A stretch of 64,000 nt of DNA. Origin: Deltaproteobacteria bacterium (GTDB taxonomy: Bacteria; Myxococcota_A; Polyangia; Polyangiales; Polyangiaceae). This document shows positions 57,502 to 64,000 of this stretch, piece after piece. The stretch is taken from NCBI GenBank assembly GCA_016875405.1, contig VGRJ01000001.1, positions 1 through 64,000 on the forward strand, written 5' to 3'. Each line of letters starts with the position of its first letter. Position 1 is the stretch's first letter. Under the pieces are notes generated by a model. It searched no databases, had not been told where the DNA came from, and saw nothing but the letters and a program-made list of their open reading frames with translations. The translations under genes were made by a program, and so were the position numbers.

Positions 57502-59136
57502 CTACTTGGGGCTCACCGCTCGTCGGGCGCCGGTCCCGACCGGGCCGTTGATGTAGCCGCCCCAGATGATGATCTCGCTCGTGGTCTTACCGGTCCACAC
57601 GCCGGCCGTGTCGCTGCGCGCCGCGAGCGAAGCGTCGGTCGGGAACGCGGACCAAGTCCCGCCGTTGGCGCCGGGGCGCCACACGCCACCATCGCCCAAA
57701 TAGTCGCCGCAGCCGGCGCCCTCGCAGCCTCCCCAGAGGAAGATCCCCGCGTCGAGGACGAAGCCGGTGTAGCGCGCACGCGCGGAGGGTGCCTTCGGGT
57801 CTCCAGCCTTCAGCTTGTACCAAAATCCGTCGAGCGCGTTGGGGAAGGTGTCCCAGAAGAAGAGCGTGTCGCTGTAGTTACCGCCGTCCCAGCCCCCGAA
57901 GAGGTAGAAACCGGAGCCTTGCGTCGGGTTCTGGGGGAAGGCGGTCGCGCTCTCGAGCAACATCGACGGTAAAGCCCCAGCACTCGCGTTCATGTTGACC
58001 GAGAGCCAGCTGTTCGCGACCGGGTCGTAGAGCGCGCCGTTCTTGAACCAGTCCAGGTTGTCGGTGCCGCCCCAGACAAACATGAAGCCGTTCGGTTTCG
58101 CGACGGTCGGCTTCTGCCAGCCGTAAGAGAAGTTGAAGCGTGCCCCGAGCGGCGACGCGGCCATCGCGCTCCAGGTGTTGGTCGCGATGTCGTAGACGCC
58201 ACCGGTGTTGACTGCGCCGTTGGCGCCGCGCCCGCCCCAAACGATGATCTTGGATCCGGTGTAGACCATCGCTTGAGCCTGACGAAGGCTGGGCTGCCCG
58301 GCCGTCGCCATGGCCGTCCAGGTGTCGGTCGCTGGGTCGTAAATGCCGCCCTTTCCGGCGTATGCGCCGACTCCGTATCCGCCCCAAACGATCATCTTGG
58401 TGCCAGTCCAGAGCGCCTCGTGGTTGTGGCGCGGGCCAGGGTTGTTCACCGACGAGGTCGCAGTCCACGTGTCGGTCACGGGATCGTAGCTGTGGCCGGT
58501 GTCGGTGATCGCGGCCTTGGTGTAGCCGCCGAAGACGATCATCTTCGAGCCGGTCCAGATCGCGCTGTGGTTGTAGCGGGCGAGCGGGGCGTTGACCGTC
58601 GCGATCGGGACCCAGACCTTGCAGCTTCCGGCGCCATCGCAAGACGCCCCGGTGCCGCCATCGGCGTAGCAGGCGGTGAACTTGGGCTTCGCGCTCAGGC
58701 TGCAGACATTGTTGGTGCACGACCATCCGCAGCTCGCGCTGCCGCAGTCGGCCACGGACGAGCACATCTTGCCGCCGCCTGACGCGCTCGACGACATCGC
58801 GCTCGACGACATCGCGCTCGACGACATCGCGCTTGACGACATCGCGCTCGACGACATCGCGCTCGACGACATCGCGCTCGACGCCTCGGCGCTCGACGCC
58901 TCGGCGGATGACGCCACGTCGGTGGCGGTCTCGCCGCCCTGCGTCTGAGTGCTGCCGCCGCTGCCGGTGACCGCGGACATCACGCCGCCGGCGCCGCCCT
59001 GAGCGGACGTGGTCACCTCGCCTCCGCCTGCCGCGGACGAGGAGGGGGTCACGATGACGGTGGTGCTGTCGCCGCACGCGGCGAGCCCGAGCGGAAGTCC
59101 GACGCCGAGAAGGAAGACCAGGGAGGTTGCGCGCAT
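57502..59136 (-). CDS. Kelch-repeat lipoprotein with Ser-rich tandem-repeat linker
   Basis: GLAACGDS lipobox; repeated YNHSAIWTGSKMIVFGGY/HNHEALWTGTKMIVWGGY blades. Confidence 0.87.
   Translation of the reverse strand: MRATSLVFLLGVGLPLGLAACGDSTTVIVTPSSSAAGGGEVTTSAQGGAGGVMSAVTGSGGSTQTQGGETATDVASSAEASSAEASSAMSSSAMSSSAMSSSAMSSSAMSSSAMSSSASGGGKMCSSVADCGSASCGWSCTNNVCSLSAKPKFTACYADGGTGASCDGAGSCKVWVPIATVNAPLARYNHSAIWTGSKMIVFGGYTKAAITDTGHSYDPVTDTWTATSSVNNPGPRHNHEALWTGTKMIVWGGYGVGAYAGKGGIYDPATDTWTAMATAGQPSLRQAQAMVYTGSKIIVWGGRGANGAVNTGGVYDIATNTWSAMAASPLGARFNFSYGWQKPTVAKPNGFMFVWGGTDNLDWFKNGALYDPVANSWLSVNMNASAGALPSMLLESATAFPQNPTQGSGFYLFGGWDGGNYSDTLFFWDTFPNALDGFWYKLKAGDPKAPSARARYTGFVLDAGIFLWGGCEGAGCGDYLGDGGVWRPGANGGTWSAFPTDASLAARSDTAGVWTGKTTSEIIIWGGYINGPVGTGARRAVSPK
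58787..58905. repeat. 15-bp tandem repeat (GACATCGCGCTCGAC)n
   Basis: Six near-perfect units plus two degenerate units encoding SSAMS/SSAEA on the minus strand. Confidence 0.92.
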
Positions 59137-59225
59137 AGGAGATCTGAGTCTACAGCTCAAGGCTCGGAGCGCACAATCGTGAGAAAGCCGACACGGTTCC
59201 TACCGCCCGCCCCGACTGCGAGTCC

Positions 59226-60380
59226 GTGCGCGTCCTCCACCTGAACCCCACCTTCTACCCGAGCACGCGCGACGGCGGGCCCAGCGAGAGCCTCCTCTTG
59301 CTCGTACGGGGTCTCCGCGAGGCGGGCGTGGACGCCGAGATCGTCACGACGAACGGCGATGGACCGAAGAACAGCGCGGTGCCGCTCGGACGCCGCGTCG
59401 AGCATGCAGGAGTGCCGGTGACCTACTTCGAGCGCTTTCCGAGGGCGGGGTTCGCGCCGTCAGCAAGCCTCGTGCGACACGTGGCGGCGGTCGCCCGGGG
59501 CTTCGATCTCGTGCACGTCCACGCGCTGTTCAGCTTTCCATCCACCGCAGGCGCCGCGACGTGCCGGGCCCTCGCCGTCCCCTACGTGCTGTCACCGCGC
59601 GGCATGTGCGAGCCCTGGGCTCTCGGGCATCGCGCGTGGAAGAAAGCGCCCTATTTTCGAGCGTTCGAGCGCGGCAACCTGCTCGCCGCGAGGGCCCTTC
59701 ACGCCACGAGCGGCAGCGAGGCGGCAAACCTTCGCGCGCTCCTTCGCGGCCCCGAGGTCTTCGTCGTCCCCAACGCGATCGAGCTTCCCGCCGCGGCCCT
59801 CGACGTCGAGCGCATCCCTGGGCGTGTCGTGTTTCTCGGACGGCTCCACCCGGTCAAGGGGCTCGACGTCCTCGTGCGAGCGATGAGCCTCGTCACCGCG
59901 CGACGCCCGGACGCCGAGCTGATCGTCGCGGGTCCGGATCATCATGGCGAAGGCGCGCGCATCGCATGCATCGTCGCGACCCTCACGCCGCGACCGCGTG
60001 TACGCGTCGTGGGAGAAGTCCACGGGGCCGACAAGGCGTGCTTGCTCGCGTCGGCGAGCGCGCTCGCGCTGACGTCGAAGAGCGAGAGCTTCGCGAGGGT
60101 CGTCGTGGAGGCGCTCGCCCACGGAACGCCCGCTGTGGTCTCGCGCGCCTGCCCTTGGCCCGAGCTCGAGGCTCGCGGCGCGGGGCGTTGGGTCGAGGGT
60201 CAGCCCGCAACCATCGCCAACGCCCTCGTCGACGTGCTGGACGAGGCGACGCGCCCCTCGGCCCGAAGCGAGGCCGCCCGAGCACTCGCGAGGGAGTACG
60301 ACGTGGCTGCCGTCGGCGCGACGATGGCGACCCGCTACCGGGAGTTGATCGAGCTCAATCCTCGACCCGCACCACGATGA
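59226..60380 (+). CDS. family-4 glycosyltransferase
   Basis: GTG start; LHLNPTFYPSTRDGGPSESLLLLVRGL...FLGRLHPVKGLDVLVRAM...SKSESFARVVVEALAHGTPAVV. Confidence 0.9.
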   Translation: MRVLHLNPTFYPSTRDGGPSESLLLLVRGLREAGVDAEIVTTNGDGPKNSAVPLGRRVEHAGVPVTYFERFPRAGFAPSASLVRHVAAVARGFDLVHVHALFSFPSTAGAATCRALAVPYVLSPRGMCEPWALGHRAWKKAPYFRAFERGNLLAARALHATSGSEAANLRALLRGPEVFVVPNAIELPAAALDVERIPGRVVFLGRLHPVKGLDVLVRAMSLVTARRPDAELIVAGPDHHGEGARIACIVATLTPRPRVRVVGEVHGADKACLLASASALALTSKSESFARVVVEALAHGTPAVVSRACPWPELEARGAGRWVEGQPATIANALVDVLDEATRPSARSEAARALAREYDVAAVGATMATRYRELIELNPRPAPR

Positions 60381-61893
60381 CGTGCTCGGCCAAGACTCGG
60401 ACGAGCAGCAGCACGCCGAAGCAGAAGGCCGCGGCCTGAAACGCACCGACGAGCACGTTCGACGCATCGGACTCGATGTTCAAGAGCCCGGCGAGCGCCG
60501 CTGAGGCGAGGATGACCATGCCGTCACCACCCCGGCCATGGTTGAAAAGCGCGTAGAGCGCTCGGTAGTAGAGGCCGACGACGAGCATCCCGACGAACAC
60601 GCCGAGCGGCCCGAAGTTCATGTACATCTCAACGATCTGAGCGCAGTTGAACGACGTCTGATGGTCCTGTGGGTTCAGCAGGCGGTAGCGGTGGCCAAAG
60701 TCCTGGCCGAGCGGCTGGTCAGGCCTATCCGGGGCGAAGATGCGCGGGACGAACGACCAGAGCATGACCCGGTACGTCTCGCCGTCCGTGTGAGGGATTC
60801 GACGCGGGGTCTGGTTGATGACGAACGCGAGCGTCCCGAGGTAGCTCGTACGCTCCCTTGATTCGCGCGACGCGTTCTCGACGAAGCGCGAGCTGTCGGC
60901 GTCCGCCTGCTTCATCGTCAGATCAAGAAACAGCGCAACGCGATCCAGCGGGCCAACGTAGGTGTTTCGGATCTCCTTCCGAAACGAGTGCTTGCTGTAG
61001 GTGAACGGCATCGCGAACAGGATGCAGAGGATCCCCGCGCGCCACGGGATGGAGCCGCGCTCCGCCACGTACACGAAAAACATGGGCACGAGCGCCCACG
61101 CGAGCTGAGCCAGCGCTCCGCTCGCGAGCGAAAACAGGATGTACATCAGGTAGCAGCCCGATGCCACGATGCCCTGCGCGAAGGTCAGCTTGCCGCGAAG
61201 GTGAAGCAGCAGCATGCCGCTCAACAAGAGGAGCGGCGTGCGCACCGTCACGTTGGCGATCGCCTTGAGGTTCGGTGCAATGTCGCGCGAGGCCGTGAGC
61301 ACGTAGGCCGAGAGCGAGACACCGAGGAAGGCGACGACGATGCAGTACCAGGCGATCCGCTCGAGATCGAACGGCATCTTCAGGTTCGGCAAGACGTCGA
61401 CCATCTTGCCGAACGGCGAGTAGAAGGCGAGCTGCATCAAAAGCACGCCCGCCAGCGTCAGAGCCACGGCGGTGGTGACCTCTTCGACCTCGTAGATTCG
61501 GCTCTTCACCATGACCGTGTCGAGGAACACGGGGAGGCCGAAGTAGATGAAGTAGAGGACGTTGATGATCGGGAAGAGCGGGACTTGCTTGGGCTTGCGC
61601 CGCACGACGTCGTACATCGGCGCGGTGCAGACCCAGAGGAGCACCGACGCGACCGCGAGGCGTAACGCGGGCACGCGCGCGGGAGCGACGTAGAGAAGCA
61701 CCAGGTTCAAGAATCCGACGAGCGCGAGGTACGTGACGACCGCGGCCGCGGTTCCGAAGTAGGCCTCGAGGATCGAGAAGGACTGCGCACGTCGCTCTTG
61801 CCGTTCGCTGAGCTGCGCGTTCGGTTGCACTCCGCCCACCGGGCGGCGGGATGCTGCCGGGTTGTCGAGGGGCGCTTGGGCGTCGGTCGTCAT
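60355..61893 (-). CDS. Wzy-like polysaccharide polymerase
   Basis: Polytopic 512-aa protein with MYMNFGPLGVFVGMLVVGLYYRALY near the C-terminus. Confidence 0.75.
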   Translation of the reverse strand: MTTDAQAPLDNPAASRRPVGGVQPNAQLSERQERRAQSFSILEAYFGTAAAVVTYLALVGFLNLVLLYVAPARVPALRLAVASVLLWVCTAPMYDVVRRKPKQVPLFPIINVLYFIYFGLPVFLDTVMVKSRIYEVEEVTTAVALTLAGVLLMQLAFYSPFGKMVDVLPNLKMPFDLERIAWYCIVVAFLGVSLSAYVLTASRDIAPNLKAIANVTVRTPLLLLSGMLLLHLRGKLTFAQGIVASGCYLMYILFSLASGALAQLAWALVPMFFVYVAERGSIPWRAGILCILFAMPFTYSKHSFRKEIRNTYVGPLDRVALFLDLTMKQADADSSRFVENASRESRERTSYLGTLAFVINQTPRRIPHTDGETYRVMLWSFVPRIFAPDRPDQPLGQDFGHRYRLLNPQDHQTSFNCAQIVEMYMNFGPLGVFVGMLVVGLYYRALYALFNHGRGGDGMVILASAALAGLLNIESDASNVLVGAFQAAAFCFGVLLLVRVLAEHVIVVRVED

Positions 61894-63044
61894 CCCTGGG
61901 TCATCGTAGCGGTTCGTAGGCGCCGGCGGGCTGGCAATTCAACGAGGCGATGCGCCGCGACCGACACGGCGACGAGCACCCCGAAGAAGGCCGCGAGATC
62001 GACGCCGCGCGAGAGCCCGAGGTCGAGCCTACGCCATCCCGACCACACCGGCGACTGCAAGATGTAGAGCCCGAAACTCGCCTCGCCGAGCAGCAGCAGG
62101 AGCGGCGACGAGAGCGCCGGCGACACCATGGGGAGCCCGAGCGCGACCGCCAGGATCAAGGCCCCGAAGGCGGGCGCGAGCAGGCCGTTGTGGAAGAGGA
62201 GGTTCGTCGCGCCGGGCGGCGTTGCGAGGAGCAGGCCGAGGACGCTCATGGCGCCGACGCCCAAGGGGACGCGCGCCCGGAGGAGGCGCTCGCGGAGCGG
62301 CGAATCGAAGAGCTCGGCGAGCAGGATGCCGAGCGCGAAGGTGGGCAGGTGCAGGAGCGGATCGTATTTGACGAGCGCGAGGAGGAGCTCGTCACGCGTC
62401 GTGGCGAGATAGACGACCGGAGCGAAGAGCGCGACCAGGTAGAGCCCGAGCGCGAGCCCGAGGCGCGAGCGACGAGGCGCGAGGAGGCGCGGCAAGAGCG
62501 CGGGAAACGCAGCGTAGAAGAGGGCTTCCACCGAGATCGACCATGACGGCGGGTTCCACCACGTGTGCGCGCCGGGGAGCCATGCCTGAGCGAGCCCGAG
62601 CGAGACGAGACCGGCCGCCGTCGTCTTCGCGGCGAACACGACCGGCGAGCCGTCGGCCGCGAGGCGATGGCCGATCGAGACGGGAGCCGCGGCGAGCCAC
62701 GCGACGAGGTAGAGCGGGTACACGCGCGCGAAGCGGTTCCACCAGAACGCGCCGGACGTGCCGCGCATGCGCACGGTGCCGTCCTCCGAGCGGTCGACGT
62801 AGTTGTAGGCGAGGATGAACCCCGACAAGAGGTAGAAGAAGCTCACGCCCACGTAGCCATGAGCGAGTACGTTGCGGATCACGGCCGGGGTCGCGGCCGG
62901 GAGCGCAGGCTCGGCGAAGTGGTAGAGGACGACGTGCGCTGCCGCGAAGAAGCGGAGGCCCGTCAGCGCGTCGAGCGGCTCGCGGCGGGCTTGGCGCGGC
63001 GGGGCGGCACGCGCGTACGACGGAGAGCTCGCGGCCTCGCTCAT
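61890..63044 (-). CDS. acyltransferase-3 family membrane protein
   Basis: LDALTGLRFFAAAHVVLYHF...GYVGVSFFYLLSGFILAYNY. Confidence 0.9.
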   Translation of the reverse strand: MSEAASSPSYARAAPPRQARREPLDALTGLRFFAAAHVVLYHFAEPALPAATPAVIRNVLAHGYVGVSFFYLLSGFILAYNYVDRSEDGTVRMRGTSGAFWWNRFARVYPLYLVAWLAAAPVSIGHRLAADGSPVVFAAKTTAAGLVSLGLAQAWLPGAHTWWNPPSWSISVEALFYAAFPALLPRLLAPRRSRLGLALGLYLVALFAPVVYLATTRDELLLALVKYDPLLHLPTFALGILLAELFDSPLRERLLRARVPLGVGAMSVLGLLLATPPGATNLLFHNGLLAPAFGALILAVALGLPMVSPALSSPLLLLLGEASFGLYILQSPVWSGWRRLDLGLSRGVDLAAFFGVLVAVSVAAHRLVELPARRRLRTATMTQG

Positions 63045-63124
63045 CGGCCGAGGAGCCTAGCGACGCGACGCGCGCGGTGCCGCTTTTTTTGAGGGCCGAG
63101 TGGCGCGTGGCATCGTGCGCCGCG

Positions 63125-64000
63125 ATGAGCCAGGTCGCCTCCGAGCACGGCACGAGCCGGCTGCGTCTCGTTGCGGGCGACAACCTCCCGGCGATGGCGC
63201 GACTCGCGACCGAGGGCGTGCGCGTCGAGCTCGCCTATCTCGATCCGCCGTTCTTCACCCAGCGGCTGCACCTGCGGACGGTACGGCACGGGCGCGGCGG
63301 CGAGGCGACGCGCAGCAAGGTGACCGCGTTCGACGATCGATGGCCGAACTTCGACGCCTACCTCGAGGTGATGGAGGCTCGGATCGTCGCGGTACGCGAG
63401 CTTCTGTCGGACCAGGGCGCGATGGTGCTCCACGTCGACCCGACGAGCAGCCACTACCTCAAGGTCGCGTGCGACCGGATCTTCGGGCGCGACGCCTTCG
63501 CGAGCGAGATCGTGTGGCGCTACCGGCGCTGGCCCGCGCGCACCCGAAACTTTCAGCGCGTGCACGACGTCCTCTTGCGCTACGTCAAGAATCCGCGCCT
63601 CGAGCCACGCTTCGTGCAGCTCTACGAGCCGCTCGCGCCCTCGACCGTCGCGACCTGGGGCCAAGCCAAGCAGCTCGCGGCGTTTGGTCGAGATGGGCGG
63701 CGGGTGCGCTCGACGCGAACCGACGAGGCCTCGCCGGGCGTGCCGATGGGCGACGTCTGGGAGATCGGCGTCATCGCGCCCGTCGCGCGCGAGCGAACCG
63801 GCTACCCCACGCAGAAGCCCGCCGCGCTGCTCGAGCGGATCGTCGCGTCCGGGACCTACCCCGGCGACACCGTGCTCGACCCGTACTGCGGCAGCGGCAC
63901 CACGCTGGCCGTGGCCGCGACGCTCGGCCGCCACGCGATCGGCATCGACCAGAGCCCGGAGGCACTTCGCGTAACCCGCGAGCGCCTCGCGGCGGCTGGC
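63125..64000 (+). CDS. site-specific DNA methyltransferase (N4/N6, beta-type motif order), truncated by window edge
   Basis: Manual translation from ATG 63125, open to the edge: LAYLDPPFFTQR ... GYPTQKPAALLERIVASGTYPGDTVLDPYCGSGTTLAVAATLGRHAIGID; absent from ORF track because no stop is reached. Confidence 0.9.
   Translation, partial: MSQVASEHGTSRLRLVAGDNLPAMARLATEGVRVELAYLDPPFFTQRLHLRTVRHGRGGEATRSKVTAFDDRWPNFDAYLEVMEARIVAVRELLSDQGAMVLHVDPTSSHYLKVACDRIFGRDAFASEIVWRYRRWPARTRNFQRVHDVLLRYVKNPRLEPRFVQLYEPLAPSTVATWGQAKQLAAFGRDGRRVRSTRTDEASPGVPMGDVWEIGVIAPVARERTGYPTQKPAALLERIVASGTYPGDTVLDPYCGSGTTLAVAATLGRHAIGIDQSPEALRVTRERLAAAG

Noticed and set aside
58787-58905. Possible CRISPR-like array
   Set aside because: Units are contiguous 15-bp repeats with no spacers, lying in-frame within a coding sequence
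58676-58948. DDIAL-repeat plus-strand ORF as a gene
   Set aside because: Antisense product of the repeat tract in the Kelch lipoprotein; no start context or family
63125-64000. Complete restriction-modification system
   Set aside because: Only a truncated methyltransferase is visible and no nuclease partner lies in the window

Overview
The window is 64 kb of high-GC bacterial chromosome. Gene content (CarD/CdnL regulator, AgmX/PglI-type C-terminal domain, many lipoproteins, Kelch and SUMF1 secreted proteins) suggests a myxobacterium (Myxococcota, possibly Polyangia); this assignment is inference. I recognise about 57 protein-coding genes, tRNA-Leu(TAA) and tRNA-Ser(GGA). There is no CRISPR array, rRNA or transposon. 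Most of the six-frame ORF track is shadow ORFs typical of GC-rich DNA; I kept the frames with recognisable families, signal peptides or plausible starts. Main regions: (i) 1-20 kb, housekeeping and secreted proteins, including EF-P, a PrsW-like protease, a SUMF1-like protein, a NuoH fused to an N-terminal lipobox/PDZ-like region, a haem/iron-type ABC ATPase, a PhaR-like regulator and an ECF sigma/anti-sigma pair; (ii) 20.9-27 kb, a redox cluster with two FixH/YtkA-like lipoproteins, two cytochrome-type proteins (one with five CXXCH), a RegB-like kinase, an outer-membrane protein, a RegA-like regulator and a His-rich lipoprotein; (iii) 27-47 kb, kinase-like protein, GT2, TonB receptor, ALDH, peptidases, CoaD, an exonuclease with a WYL-like tail, a histone H1-like gene needing a -1 frameshift, OmpA, Ppx/GppA and CdnL; (iv) 47-63 kb, a Wzx/Wzy-type polysaccharide locus; (v) a DNA methyltransferase truncated by the right edge. 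Best candidates for new biology: the A7 frameshift in the histone-like gene and its operator-containing promoter, the split RegB/RegA cluster with a GCGACA-N3-TGTCGC palindrome, the PDZ-NuoH fusion, and the exonuclease-WYL-like protein.
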